Source of the DNA: Methylomarinum vadi
Lineage (GTDB): Bacteria > Pseudomonadota > Gammaproteobacteria > Methylococcales > Methylomonadaceae
Assembly (NCBI RefSeq): GCF_000733935.1
Contig: NZ_JPON01000001.1
Location: forward strand, 1,364,001-1,428,000
Length of the DNA stretch: 64,000 nucleotides
Direction of reading: 5' to 3'
The notes beneath the pieces are model-generated. The model worked only from the letters and a program-made list of their open reading frames with translations. It was not told the DNA's origin and searched no databases. Numbering within the stretch: the stretch's first letter is position 1; the number at the start of each line of letters is the position of its first letter. Below are positions 46,130 to 55,565 of this stretch, one piece after another. The translations under genes and the position numbers were made by a program.

Positions 46130-46818
46130 GACTCCGCGGCGGCACCGACTTGCGCCGGAACGCGGTAACCCCGCCCGCGCAGAGTTTCGATCGGCTTGGT
46201 GACGCCTTGAGGATCGATTTTCTTTCTCAGACGGCCGATAAAGACTTCGATTACATTACTGTCGCGGTCGAAATCCTCGTCATAAATATGTTCGGTCAAC
46301 ACCGCCTTGGAAACTACTTCGCCTTGCCTAAACATCAGGTATTCCAACACCTTGTATTCGTAGGCGGTCAATTCGACCAACTCACCGTCGACGGTGACAT
46401 CCTGGGAAACGGTATCGAGTTTGATATTGGCGAAACTCAATACCGGATGAGCATTGCCCTTGGAACGCCTCAACAAGGCGTTGACCCGAGCCATCAACTC
46501 TTCGTAATGAAAAGGCTTCGCCAAATAATCATCGGCGCCGGCCTCCAACCCTTCGACCTTGTCTTGCCAACGACTACGCGCCGTCAACAACAATACCGGC
46601 AAAGTATTGTTGCGGGCGCGAAGTTTCGTGATCAGCTCGATACCGGAAAAATCCGGCAAACCGATATCGACGACCGCCACATCGATCGGATATTCGGTCG
46701 CCAAATAAAGACCGTCGCTGCCGCTATGGGCGATATCCACGGCAAACCCCTTGTCGGCAAAAAACTGCTTGATCTGCCCGCATAAAACCTGTTCGTCTTC
46801 CACTAGCAATAATCGCAT
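46126..46818 (-). CDS. OmpR/PhoP-family response regulator
   Basis: A 230-residue regulator. The receiver has the acidic pair 'VEDE', the phospho-acceptor Asp in 'VAVVDIGLPDFSG' near residue 51, and Thr and Lys in 'LLLTARSRW' and 'DDYLAKPFHYEEL'. The C-terminal winged helix has 'LTAYEYKVLEYLMFRQGEVV' and 'VEVFIGRLRKKID'. It lies between the PepSY gene and the kinase gene, forming a three-gene unit that probably regulates itself. Confidence 0.95.
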   Translation of the reverse strand: MRLLLVEDEQVLCGQIKQFFADKGFAVDIAHSGSDGLYLATEYPIDVAVVDIGLPDFSGIELITKLRARNNTLPVLLLTARSRWQDKVEGLEAGADDYLAKPFHYEELMARVNALLRRSKGNAHPVLSFANIKLDTVSQDVTVDGELVELTAYEYKVLEYLMFRQGEVVSKAVLTEHIYDEDFDRDSNVIEVFIGRLRKKIDPQGVTKPIETLRGRGYRVPAQVGAAAES

Positions 46819-46830
46819 CGTTCAATCCTT

Positions 46831-47088
46831 CTACCTAATCGTCCGGCCGCTTTGCGCATCGATCTTGATATGCTGAATCCGGCCTTTGGGAGTCAAAACC
46901 TTGATGATGTAAACCCGCTTTCCGGCAATTGTTTCGGTACGGGTAGCCAGCACCTTGTTTTGCCCTTGCTGCATGACGTTTCTAACGGCTTCATCCAACG
47001 TTACCAGCGCAACGAAGGGCACCGTTCCGGCGAAACCAGTCTGCGCCATAAACAAAGACAAAAGCACAAGGATCAAAAATGGTCGCAT
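46831..47088 (-). CDS. Exported PepSY-like protein of the two-component operon
   Basis: An 85-residue protein with a signal peptide ('LILVLLSLFMAQTGFAG') and one PepSY-type module ('LDEAVRNVMQQGQNKVLATR', 'VYIIKVLTPKGRIQHIKIDA'). It is first in the operon with the regulator and kinase. PepSY proteins in this position are thought to act in the periplasm, possibly modulating the sensor; that role is inferred. Confidence 0.8.
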   Translation of the reverse strand: MRPFLILVLLSLFMAQTGFAGTVPFVALVTLDEAVRNVMQQGQNKVLATRTETIAGKRVYIIKVLTPKGRIQHIKIDAQSGRTIR

Positions 47089-47189
47089 GAAGGCTTTAAA
47101 CTCCCGGTTTTCTATTTGTTCGATTCCATTGTCGGAATTTGATGCTAATTATAGGCGTAACTGCCTGAATCCGAACTGAACTCAAACGC

Positions 47190-48170
47190 TCATCGCAGGC
47201 CCAATGAAGGCGCCATGGTGCCGATCGCATGCCCGAACGAGGCGGCAAATTTCCCCACCAGGCGATCCAACAAGTGCTCTTGAGGGGTAAAATTCACCTT
47301 GGTTTCCGTGCCAATCACTTCCTTAGCCACCGAATCGACACTGCCAAAATCGTCGGCCAACCCCAACTTGACCCCTTCCGTTCCAGTCCAGACTAACCCC
47401 GAAAACATCTCCGGCGAATCGGAGAGGCGCTCTCCGCGGCCGGTTTTGACCGCATCGATGAATTGCCGATGAACCTGATCCAGTAACGACTGCATATGCT
47501 GGCTTTCCTCCTCATTAACCGGAGAAAACGGGTCCAGCAGGGCTTTATGCGCGCCCGCCGTCAGCAAGCGCCGCTCCACACCGAGTTTTTGCAGCACATC
47601 GACGAAGCCAAAACCATTCATGATTACGCCGATCGAACCGATGATACTGGCTTGGTTGACGTAAATTTTATCGCTGGCGGCGGCAATATAATAACCGCCG
47701 GAGGCGCAAATATCGCTGACCACCGAATAAATTGGAATATCGGGATGCTTCTTCCGCAAGCGCCGAATTTCATCGTACACATAAGCCGCTTGCACCGGGC
47801 TGCCGCCGGGCGAATTGATATTGAGAATGATGCCCTGGGTGTTCTTGTCCTTCACCGCATCCCGCAAACCTTCGATAATGACATCGGCGCTGGCCGACTC
47901 GTTTTCGGCAATGACCCCATGCACATCGATCACCGCGGCATGTTTTTTGGAACCACCGCCCACCCCCATTTCATTTTTCAACCGCGGATAAGTAGCGATC
48001 ACTAAAATTGCGATCAAATAAGCGAACGTCAACATCTTAAAGAAGATACCCCAGCGCCGGCTTCTGCGCTGCTCGGTGACGGCGGCAAAAACCAGTTTCT
48101 CAACCAGTTCTTTTTCCCAACCTATTTCTTTTTTTTCATCTTGATTCATATTTTCTTGCTGATTTTCCAC
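47190..48170 (-). CDS. sppA: Signal peptide peptidase SppA (short form)
   Basis: A 326-residue membrane-anchored serine protease of the S49 family. One N-terminal membrane helix ('MLTFAYLIAILVIATYP'), then 'LNINSPGGSPVQAAYVYDEI' and the nucleophile region 'SDICASGGYYIAAASDKIYV', with 'GSIGVIMNGFGF' after it. The length is that of the half-size SppA found in many bacteria, about half the E. coli protein. It digests cleaved signal peptides in the inner membrane. Confidence 0.94.
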   Translation of the reverse strand: MENQQENMNQDEKKEIGWEKELVEKLVFAAVTEQRRSRRWGIFFKMLTFAYLIAILVIATYPRLKNEMGVGGGSKKHAAVIDVHGVIAENESASADVIIEGLRDAVKDKNTQGIILNINSPGGSPVQAAYVYDEIRRLRKKHPDIPIYSVVSDICASGGYYIAAASDKIYVNQASIIGSIGVIMNGFGFVDVLQKLGVERRLLTAGAHKALLDPFSPVNEEESQHMQSLLDQVHRQFIDAVKTGRGERLSDSPEMFSGLVWTGTEGVKLGLADDFGSVDSVAKEVIGTETKVNFTPQEHLLDRLVGKFAASFGHAIGTMAPSLGLR

Positions 48171-48238
48171 TATTCAAAACCCAATTACCTCAAAAGCCGC
48201 GTGGCGGCCGCACGAATCTTTAACTTAATTGAAAAGAC

Positions 48239-48886
48239 CTAAATCATTCCCATCAACGCACTGGTCCGGGGCAAGCAGTGTAACGGTTGGTGTTGCCGCA
48301 ACACCTCGCAACGATGCGCACCACACGCCACCGCGATCGCCGCGACGCCGGCATTGCGGGCCATTTGCAAATCATGCACCGAATCACCCACCATCAGAGT
48401 CCGCGCTTTACTCACGTTCATCGCGGCAACGATCTCGTCGATCATCAGCGGATTCGGTTTGGATGCAGTCTGATCGGCACTGCGCGTGATGTCGAACATT
48501 TCGACAACCCCCGTCGAAGTCATCGCCTCGACCAGCCCGGCATTTTTTTTACCCGTGGCCACGGCCAATTTATAGCCGTCTTGCTTGAAATTGCCCAGCA
48601 TGTCATAGACCCCCTCAAAAAGGTCCTCGCGGCCGAATTGTTTGGAAAAAAACTGTTGACTATAGAGACGAATCAATTGTTCCTGGGTTGACCCGTCAAT
48701 CCCTGGAAACAAAGTTTCCATGGCCCGCTCGATACTCAGGCCGATGATTTCCCGGGCGGACTCTTTATCAGGCACCTGGCAACCGCACTCGACCGCCGCA
48801 TGCTGTAAACAACGCACGATCCAGTCGATCGAATCGACCAACGTGCCATCCCAATCGAAAATTATCAAATCAAATTGTTTGCTCAT
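48239..48886 (-). CDS. HAD-family phosphatase, phosphoglycolate phosphatase-like
   Basis: A 215-residue HAD hydrolase. Motif I 'FDWDGTLVDSIDW' carries the nucleophilic Asp; motif II is in 'AVATGKKNAG', and motifs III/IV in 'KPNPLMIDEIVAA' and 'MVGDSVHDLQMARNAG'. Its placement next to rluC, with 17-base overlap, is common in gammaproteobacteria. The substrate (phosphoglycolate or another phosphoester) is uncertain. Confidence 0.9.
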   Translation of the reverse strand: MSKQFDLIIFDWDGTLVDSIDWIVRCLQHAAVECGCQVPDKESAREIIGLSIERAMETLFPGIDGSTQEQLIRLYSQQFFSKQFGREDLFEGVYDMLGNFKQDGYKLAVATGKKNAGLVEAMTSTGVVEMFDITRSADQTASKPNPLMIDEIVAAMNVSKARTLMVGDSVHDLQMARNAGVAAIAVACGAHRCEVLRQHQPLHCLPRTSALMGMI

Positions 48887-49826
48887 GATCGAGTAAATTT
48901 TGTAATTCCTGGGGTAACGTCGCGTTAAACTGCATCAGCTCGCCAGAGACGGGATGAAGGAAGCGCAATTGCTCGGCATGCAGAAACAATCTTTTATAGC
49001 CTCTGCTCCTGAAGATCTTGTTAGTTTCGGCATCGCCATAACGATCGTCACCAACTATCGGATGCCCAAGCCAGGCGGCATGCACCCTAATCTGGTGGGT
49101 TCTGCCGGTTTTTGGCGAAGCGTGCACCAACGTTGCATCGGCGAATTTCCTCAACCGGACAAAACTTGTTTGCGCCGGTTTACCCTTATTACTGACGACG
49201 ACCATGCGTTCGCCGCTCTTTAAAATGTTCTTTAGCAAGGGCGCATCGACCACCTGCTTTTTGCGCCGCCACTGGCCGGCCAACAATGCCATATACGTCT
49301 TTTCGACGCCGTCGCCGCGAAACAGTTCATGTAAATATTTTAATATGCTTCTTTTTTTTGCCACCAACAAGCATCCCGAAGTTTCCTTATCCAATCTGTG
49401 AACCAATTCCAGGAATCGGCTGTCGGGGCGAATTTGCCGCAACGCCTCGATCACGCCGGAACTGACTCCGCTACCGCCATGGACGGGAAACCCGGCGGGT
49501 TTGTTCAACACCAGAAAGCCCTCGTCCTCATATATAATCTGATTTTCCAGACTCGATTTCAGACGCGGCTGGATAAGCATTTGTTCGGAACGCTCGGCGA
49601 CTCTGATCGGCGGAATTCTGATCGTATCGTTCAATTGCAGGCGATACTTGGCCTCGACTCGCCCCTTATTTACTCTGACCTCGCCTTTCCTTACGATTCG
49701 GTAGATCCGGGTTTTAGGCACGCCTTTCAACAAAGTGAAGAGAAAATTATCCAGGCGCTGACCGACCGCTTCCTCGTCGATTTGCACCCATTGGACTTCT
49801 GGCTTGTCTTTAGTAGTCGCATTCAT
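48870..49826 (-). CDS. rluC: 23S rRNA pseudouridine synthase RluC
   Basis: A 318-residue enzyme that modifies U955, U2504 and U2580 of 23S rRNA in E. coli. An S4 RNA-binding domain ('GQRLDNFLFTLLKGVPKTRI') is followed by the catalytic 'VHRLDKETSGCLLVAKKR' with the conserved Asp, and by 'TGRTHQIRVHAAWLGHPIVG'. It is divergent from rne, as in E. coli. Confidence 0.95.
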   Translation of the reverse strand: MNATTKDKPEVQWVQIDEEAVGQRLDNFLFTLLKGVPKTRIYRIVRKGEVRVNKGRVEAKYRLQLNDTIRIPPIRVAERSEQMLIQPRLKSSLENQIIYEDEGFLVLNKPAGFPVHGGSGVSSGVIEALRQIRPDSRFLELVHRLDKETSGCLLVAKKRSILKYLHELFRGDGVEKTYMALLAGQWRRKKQVVDAPLLKNILKSGERMVVVSNKGKPAQTSFVRLRKFADATLVHASPKTGRTHQIRVHAAWLGHPIVGDDRYGDAETNKIFRSRGYKRLFLHAEQLRFLHPVSGELMQFNATLPQELQNLLDHEQTI

Positions 49827-49867
49827 GGCGCAATCATAACAATTTTTACCCCAACATGATGTTTAAA

Positions 49868-49896
49868 TTGATGCAATTTATAAACATTGCTATATT
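49868..49896 (+). promoter_or_regulatory. Promoter upstream of rne
   Basis: TTGATG (49868-49873) and TATATT (49891-49896) are spaced by exactly 17 bases. A start near 49903 would give an rne leader of about 340 nt, close to the long autoregulatory leader known in E. coli. Confidence 0.62.
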
Positions 49897-49902
49897 AGTG
49901 AA

Positions 49903-50245
49903 GTTTATGCGTATTGCATAGGCGACAAACAAGCTGGTCCTCGCATACGGCCAGCCTATTTAAATTCAGATTAAAACAATCTGACAACTAAAGAATTTTC
50001 GGGTTTTATCGTTCGACCCATGATGAGCGACACTGCTCCTAAAGGACAGATTCACAGTATAACTAGCATCCCTGACCGGTGCCTCTTCCGGATCAAATCC
50101 GATGATGGCATGCGCGAGCATGTGGCTTGATTAAAGCAATGCGACACAGGCAACCAAGAAGATTCAGGGCAAGCATCCAACGCTATATAAAACACCTCTG
50201 TTCGAAAACAATTAAAAAGGAGCAGGAAACTACAAGGAAAACTCA
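49903..50245 (+). promoter_or_regulatory. Long rne 5' leader
   Basis: No gene is seen between the promoter and rne. The stretch holds a small hairpin with a GCGA tetraloop (stem 50109-50113 with 50118-50122) and AU-rich flanks that would be good RNase E sites. In E. coli RNase E feedback-regulates its own mRNA through such a leader; the same is inferred here. Confidence 0.5.
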
Positions 50246-52444
50246 ATGAAAAGAATGCTTATCAATGCCACCCAACCTGAAGAGTTGCGTGTTGCTTTGG
50301 TAGATGGTCAAAAACTTTATGACTTTGATATAGAAGTACCATCAAAAGAACAAAAAAAATCGAACGTCTACAAAGGGATTATAACCCGCGTCGAACCCAG
50401 CCTCGAGGCCGCTTTCGTCAATTACGGCGCGGAAAAACACGGCTTTTTGCCATTTAAGGAAATCGCTCCCTCGTATCGTGCGAGCGGCAACGGCGGTGAG
50501 GAAGAAGACGGCAAATCGGGTTCGAAAAAACCGATTCAGGAAGGACAGGAAGTCATCGTTCAGATCGAAAAAGAAGAACGCGGCAACAAAGGCGCCGCAT
50601 TAACCACCTATATCAGCCTGGCCGGCACCTATTTGGTGTTGATGCCCAACAACCCCAAAGCCGGGGGAATTTCCAGACGCATCGAAGGCGACACCCGCAA
50701 TGAATTACGGGAAGTCATGGCGGCCCTGGAGATTCCGGAGAGCATGGGATTGATCATTCGCACCGCCGGTTGCGGGAAAAACGTCGAGGAGTTGCAATGG
50801 GACCTGAACTATCTATTGCAACTATGGGAAGCCATCGATCGTTCGAGCAGCGAGAAACCCGCGCCATTTTTGATCTTCCAGGAAAGCAACGTCATCATCC
50901 GAGCGCTGCGCGATCATTTGCGCGGTGAAATCGACGAAATCCTGATCGACAACGAAGAGTCGTTCAAACTGGTGCAGAATTTTCTGAAACAGGTCATGCC
51001 GCATTATTTGTCGAAAGCAAAATTGTATTCCGACAGCGTGCCCTTGTTCAGCCGTTACCAAATCGAAACCCAAATCGAAATGGCCTATAACCGCGAGGTT
51101 TCCCTGCCCTCAGGCGGCTCCATCGTGATCGACCACACCGAGGCTCTAACATCGATCGACATCAACTCGGCCCGCGCCACCAAGGGCAGCGACATCGAGG
51201 AAACCGCCTTGAACACCAACCTGGAAGCCGCCGACGAAATTGCCCGGCAACTGCGTTTGCGCGACCTCGGCGGTTTGTTCGTGATCGATTTCATCGACAT
51301 GATGGCCAACAAGAATCAGCGAACCGTCGAGAACCGCTTGCGCGATGCGTTGAAAATCGACCGTGCCCGTATCCAAACAGGCCGCATATCCCGGTTCGGA
51401 CTGCTGGAAATGTCCAGGCAACGTATTCGCCCTTCCCTGGGCGAATCGACGCAGCTGACTTGTCCGCGTTGCAAGGGCCAAGGCACCATCCGTAACGTAG
51501 AATCGGTAACGCTGGCCGTACTTCGAATTATCGAAGAAGAAGCGATGAAAAAAGGCACGGAAAAAGTCATCGCCCATTTACCGATCGAATGCGCAACGTT
51601 TCTATTGAACGAAAAACGCAACGCGATCCAGGAAATCGAAAACCGGCTAAATGTCTCCATCATCGTTTTGCCGAGCAAACATTTGGAAACGCCGGCCTAC
51701 GATATCGAAAGAATCAAGGCAACCGAAAGCAGTGACGAAAAGCCCAGCCACCTGCAAATCAAGGAAGAGGATATCGCCCTGCCCGAGTTCGCCAAAAAAT
51801 CCTCGCAAAAATTCGAAACGCCTGCGATCAAGGAATTTTTACCGGAATCTCCGGCGCCGATGCAAAATAAAGGGGCTTCGGCCAGCCTAATACAACGCTT
51901 CTGGCAAAAATTGATCGGCACCCCCACTGAGTCTCCGGCCGCTTCCCCTTCGGGCAAGACAACGGAAAAAGGAAAAAAAGGAGATGCTGGAAAAGGTAAA
52001 AAAAGCCGCCCGAGCAGATCGGAGCAAGGCCCCACCAATAAACGACGGAGCGCTAAACGCACCAGCAAAAAAGATGAGGAAAAATCCACATCGACAACGG
52101 TGGAAAACGAGGAAAAATCCGCTGGTCCAAGCGACGAAAACGGTAAAAAAACCCGCGGCAGCACTCGCCGGGGCCCCAATCGCCGAAAACGCAACCCGAA
52201 TTACAGAAAGCCGGAACGTAAGGAAAATAGCGCAGCGTCATCCGCCGAGGAGCAAACTTCTCAACCTGACAGCAAGAGTGCGTCTAGTGGCCCCTCAACG
52301 GCCGACCGACCACGTTCCTATTCCAGCGATTTCGCCGAGCGAAACAACGAAAAAGAGGAAACCAAAGTACATCCGGTAGCGGATATGTCGGAGAAAAAAG
52401 AAGCACAAGTAAAGCCTCCGGTCTCGGAAACCGAAGACTCCTAA
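50246..52444 (+). CDS. rne: Ribonuclease E
   Basis: A 732-residue endonuclease for mRNA decay and rRNA/tRNA processing. The catalytic half has an S1 domain ('[20 protein letters not shown]'), the DNase I-like part with '[17 protein letters not shown]' and '[18 protein letters not shown]' carrying the metal-binding Asp residues, and the Zn-link 'CPRCKGQGT'. The C-terminal scaffold (about 520-732) is basic, low-complexity and shorter than the 1061-residue E. coli protein, so its degradosome contacts may differ. AAAAGGAGCAGG lies upstream but far, and AAGGAAAA is nearer the ATG. Confidence 0.96.
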   Translation: MKRMLINATQPEELRVALVDGQKLYDFDIEVPSKEQKKSNVYKGIITRVEPSLEAAFVNYGAEKHGFLPFKEIAPSYRASGNGGEEEDGKSGSKKPIQEGQEVIVQIEKEERGNKGAALTTYISLAGTYLVLMPNNPKAGGISRRIEGDTRNELREVMAALEIPESMGLIIRTAGCGKNVEELQWDLNYLLQLWEAIDRSSSEKPAPFLIFQESNVIIRALRDHLRGEIDEILIDNEESFKLVQNFLKQVMPHYLSKAKLYSDSVPLFSRYQIETQIEMAYNREVSLPSGGSIVIDHTEALTSIDINSARATKGSDIEETALNTNLEAADEIARQLRLRDLGGLFVIDFIDMMANKNQRTVENRLRDALKIDRARIQTGRISRFGLLEMSRQRIRPSLGESTQLTCPRCKGQGTIRNVESVTLAVLRIIEEEAMKKGTEKVIAHLPIECATFLLNEKRNAIQEIENRLNVSIIVLPSKHLETPAYDIERIKATESSDEKPSHLQIKEEDIALPEFAKKSSQKFETPAIKEFLPESPAPMQNKGASASLIQRFWQKLIGTPTESPAASPSGKTTEKGKKGDAGKGKKSRPSRSEQGPTNKRRSAKRTSKKDEEKSTSTTVENEEKSAGPSDENGKKTRGSTRRGPNRRKRNPNYRKPERKENSAASSAEEQTSQPDSKSASSGPSTADRPRSYSSDFAERNNEKEETKVHPVADMSEKKEAQVKPPVSETEDS

Positions 52445-52466
52445 GCAAGCATTAGCATTCCCTATA

Positions 52467-52490
52467 AAAAGCCCTCGGCAGAGGGCTTTT
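52467..52490. terminator. Intrinsic terminator after rne (bidirectional)
   Basis: A perfect 10-bp stem (52467-52476 with 52481-52490, loop GGCA) with T-run on the plus side and A-run on the other. It ends the rne transcript and may also stop the convergent isomerase transcript. Confidence 0.85.
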
Positions 52491-52612
52491 TTCTTTTTAA
52501 AGCTGCGTTCTACAACAAGCGTCCTGCTCGTCATAAGGCTGAATGACATTGGCACGATGCAGTCCAAAAGAAGGTCATCGATTTAGCAAGCCAGTCGGCA
52601 TTTTTTTTTCGC

Positions 52613-53473
52613 TCAATAACGCTCTTTCATGAACCGCAAGGCCTTTTCAGCCAAATCGTCGGAATCATGCCAAAGATTACGCCAGACGCACAATGTATTG
52701 GAAAGTTTAGGATCGACCACTTCCGATGAAAAAGACTCGAACGTGATCGGGCCGCGGTAATCGATTTTCTTCAAGGCGGCAAAAAAGGTATCGAAGTCGA
52801 CATTGCCCGTGCCCAGATAACCGCGGTGGCTCTCGCCGATATGTACATAACCCAGCCGATCGTTAGCCGCCAGCACCGATTTTTCCATGCCGTCCTCCTC
52901 GATATTCATGTGATAGGTATCGAGATGCAAATAGGCATTCGAGCGGTCGACCTCGTCCAGAAACGCCAGTCCTTCGAGTCCGGTGTTCATGATATTGGTT
53001 TCGTAACGGTTCACGACTTCCAGGTTGATATTGATGCCCTTGTCGGCGGCATAGTCCGCCAGCCGTTGCATCGCCTTGACCGAATTGGCGCGGTTTTCCT
53101 TCGATGCCGGCCCCGGATACTTGCCCAAGGCGCAATAGATGACACCGCACAACTCCGTGCCGCCAATACCGTGCAGCACGTCCGTCGCCTTACGTAACAG
53201 TTCGTCTCCCTTGGCGACAATAGCGGCATTGGTACTGGTGACGTCGGTGGCCGCCGACAACCCCAGCGAGGCATGGGCGCGCAGATTATATTCCTGCAGC
53301 AAATCCTTGGTTAAGGCCACATCCACCTGCCAAGGGTCCAACAACGCGATCTCGATATAATCGTATTTGGCCCGGGCGGCCCCGCTGATAGCCTTGCGTG
53401 CGCCTTCCGGCGTCCAATCGCCCGACCAAACCAGCGCGTGGCCGCCGTATTCCAAGGGTTTGTTCACTGTCAT
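52613..53473 (-). CDS. Sugar phosphate isomerase/epimerase family protein
   Basis: A 286-residue TIM-barrel protein similar to D-tagatose/D-psicose 3-epimerases. Four metal ligands are visible: Glu in 'INLEVVNRYETN' near residue 156, Asp in 'YLHLDTYHMNIEE' near 189, His in 'VHIGESHRGYLG' near 215 and Glu in 'ITFESFSSEVV' near 250. It would interconvert ketoses at C-3. It is a single gene, and its physiological substrate is unknown. Confidence 0.83.
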   Translation of the reverse strand: MTVNKPLEYGGHALVWSGDWTPEGARKAISGAARAKYDYIEIALLDPWQVDVALTKDLLQEYNLRAHASLGLSAATDVTSTNAAIVAKGDELLRKATDVLHGIGGTELCGVIYCALGKYPGPASKENRANSVKAMQRLADYAADKGININLEVVNRYETNIMNTGLEGLAFLDEVDRSNAYLHLDTYHMNIEEDGMEKSVLAANDRLGYVHIGESHRGYLGTGNVDFDTFFAALKKIDYRGPITFESFSSEVVDPKLSNTLCVWRNLWHDSDDLAEKALRFMKERY

Positions 53474-53609
53474 TTGAATTCCTTCTGTCGATTTAATTGT
53501 GTTTGCAAGGCAAGAATTCTAAGGCAAGTGATTTAGCCTGTGCAACGGCGCATCCATGCAGGCACATCGCGTCATGATTTAAAATACGGGTCTAGTGGAT
53601 TTAACCGCC

Positions 53610-53991
53610 CTAGCCATATGAAAAGCCATGATGAACGGCACGATTTCTTCCCTGCTGTTTCGCTCGATACAGGGCAAGGTCCGCGTAACGGATAACGCTG
53701 TAGAGATCGGCCTCGACCTGTAATGGCTTCACGGTATAGCCGCCAACCGAAACAGTAAGACTATCCGCCACATCCGAGCCGGCATTGGGAATCTGCAATG
53801 CTCTTACCGCGACCAACAGCTTATTCGAAACGCATTTCGCCCCGGAAATATCGGTATCGGGCAACAGTACTGAAAACTCTTCTCCCCCAAACCTCGCCAC
53901 GGCATCGTCTTTGCGATTGACATTTTCAGTCAGCGTTCTTGCCACCTGAACAAGCACCTTATCGCCCTGAGAATGTCCATATAGATCATTA
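53610..53991 (-). pseudogene. Truncated diguanylate cyclase (GGDEF) cut by IS copy 2
   Basis: The remaining frame begins at the IS boundary with 'INDLYGHSQGDKVLVQVA', the middle of the GGDEF fold, and includes the active-site 'RFGGEEFSVLLPD'. The N-terminal metal-binding part and any sensor domain are missing. A GTG at 53957 could start a 115-residue fragment, but it would lack the Mg-binding Asp, so cyclase activity is not expected. The other half is not found on the far side of the IS. Confidence 0.85.
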
Positions 53992-54580
53992 ATTATCCAT
54001 CATAAGGTTTAAACCACCGGCTTTAGCCGGTCAGCTTTAGCTGCGATAATTTGCCCAAGGAGGTGGCGATGGACTATAGATACGGCAGCCATACGGTTTA
54101 CCAAATTGAGTATCATTTTGTTTGGGTTACGAAGTATCGTTATAAAGTGCTGAAGGATGAAATAGCCGAACGAGTGAGAGACTTGGTGCGGCAGACATGC
54201 GAAGCCTTTGAGATACGGATTATCAAAGGTGTCGTGAGCAAAGATCATGTGCACATTTTGGTGAGTGCGCCGCCGACTATGGCCCCAAGCGAAATCATGA
54301 GGCGAATCAAGGGACGAACTTCGAGCTATCTGTTCGAAGAGTTCCCGCACTTGAAAAAGCGATATTGGGGTCGACATTTTTGGGCCCGCGGTTATTTTTG
54401 CGCCACAGTGGGGCAAATGACTGATGAGATGATAAAGCAATATTTGGAGCATCACTTTGAACCTAATCCAAACGATAATTTCAAGATGGAGCCCGACTAA
54501 GACGCGTCGTTTAGTCGACGCGTATCCGGACTTTCAGTCCGTTATTGGAACCCACCCGCTTGAGCGGGTGGTTGTTTAGT
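53992..54580 (+). mobile_element. IS200/IS605-type element, copy 2
   Basis: 589 bp, inverted relative to copies 1 and 3. Its left end lies within the GGDEF remnant; its right end abuts structured repeat A. The hairpins near each end are intact, so it is probably active in the presence of TnpA. Confidence 0.9.
54069..54500 (+). CDS. tnpA: IS200-like transposase TnpA (copy 2)
   Basis: A 143-residue Y1 transposase identical in protein sequence to copies 1 and 3, with HVH at residues 60-62 and Tyr125. AAGGAGGTG (54056-54064) precedes the ATG. Confidence 0.93.
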   Translation: MDYRYGSHTVYQIEYHFVWVTKYRYKVLKDEIAERVRDLVRQTCEAFEIRIIKGVVSKDHVHILVSAPPTMAPSEIMRRIKGRTSSYLFEEFPHLKKRYWGRHFWARGYFCATVGQMTDEMIKQYLEHHFEPNPNDNFKMEPD

Positions 54581-54693
54581 TTCTCATCGTTCCTACGCTC
54601 TGCGTGGGAATGCAGACTGAACCGATCCGCCGGTTCGGGACGCGAAGCGTCCCGGACTAGGTTTCTACGCAGCGCATGGGGACCAGATAAAAT
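54581..54693. repeat. ~110-bp structured repeat, copy A
   Basis: Starts TTCTCATCGTTCC and ends ACCAGATAAAAT, like copies B and C. Each unit can fold into consecutive short hairpins. This copy is the most diverged (for example GGTTTCTACGCAGCG in place of GGTTCCCACGCAGAG). It directly abuts the right end of IS copy 2. Confidence 0.85.
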
Positions 54694-54732
54694 TATGTGC
54701 CGTTTAGCTTCAAAAACGCTATACTCAACGCC

Positions 54733-54912
54733 ATGAAAAAAAACACCCTGATCAAGACCAATCGCTACTTGAAAGATGCCGAAAAAGCTCGGCGAATGAT
54801 CGTGCGTAGCATCGCCAGTTCAACAGCGATTGAAACCGGAGAGTCAGTGGTAGAGATAGAACAAAAAATCAATCGTCTGCACGGCTGCGCGTTTCCAACA
54901 AAATCCGCCTGA
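54733..54912 (+). CDS. Small hypothetical protein
   Basis: A 59-residue basic protein beginning 'MKKNTLIKTNRYLKDAEKAR' with 'MIVRSIASSTAIETGESVVE' after it. It is short, helical and without a known domain to me. It lies between structured repeats A and B in a decayed stretch, so it may be a remnant. An upstream in-frame start at 54697 is less likely, since it would run through the repeat flank. Confidence 0.4.
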   Translation: MKKNTLIKTNRYLKDAEKARRMIVRSIASSTAIETGESVVEIEQKINRLHGCAFPTKSA

Positions 54913-54935
54913 ACAGCGCTTTCATCGGTTCGTCA

Positions 54936-55517
54936 TTATTCAAACCCGCCTGCACCGCGGACTTGGATTCTCATCGTTCCTACGCTCCGCGTGGGAATGC
55001 AGACTGAACCGCTCCGCGGTTCGGGACGCAGAGCGTCCCAAACTGGGTTCCCACGCAGAGCATGGGAACCAGATAAAATCTTTTCCGGCCACCGGGCATA
55101 GGGAATTCCGGAACGAGAGTCTTCGCCCTGCTGGGCGCCGACCTTTGCGCCTTGATCGGTGACAAGCCATCCCTTTAATCCTTTTTTGATCCAGCCTAGT
55201 TCCGACAAGATGTAATTCATCTTGTTGGGCGACAAATCGAAATGTTTACCGATCGCGGTCGCCGTAATCAATTTTTCGCTAGCTTTGTCTACAGCCGCTG
55301 GCTTGCTAAATTCGACATCCTCCGGCCAAGCCGCATATTGCCCGTATTTACCGCTCAAGTGAACGCCGCCGAGTTGCTCGCCAGCCTCGGTCAGAACCCA
55401 TTAGTCATTCTCTTTTTTAAGCAAGTCCAGCTCGCTCAATTGAGCGAATAATAGGCTAGGCGCCATGCCGCGTTTTTTGGCTAATTGCGTAGTGGATAGT
55501 TTGTTGACTTCCGCCAT
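54936..55517 (-). pseudogene. Decayed helix-rich, probably DNA-binding protein
   Basis: An open frame begins at ATG 55517 (AAGGAG upstream) and reads 'MAEVNKLSTTQLAKKRGMAP', then meets an in-frame TAA at 55401-55403, after which the same frame continues 'WVLTEAGEQLGGVHLSGKYG' and 'TAIGKHFDLSPNKMNYILSE'. 'IGKHFDLSPNKMNYIL' looks like a helix-turn-helix. From 55079 the frame runs into structured repeat B, which replaces the natural C-terminus. It has therefore been damaged twice. The original family is unknown to me. Confidence 0.65.
54968..55079. repeat. ~110-bp structured repeat, copy B
   Basis: Nearly identical to copy C. Internal stems include GGGACGC/GCGTCCC and TTCCCA/TGGGAA. It is inserted in the 3' part of the decayed gene at 54936-55517. 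Confidence 0.88.
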
Positions 55518-55565
55518 CCTGTTTCTCCTTGTTGTCCGAATATATCGTTTAATAGTGTCTTAATT

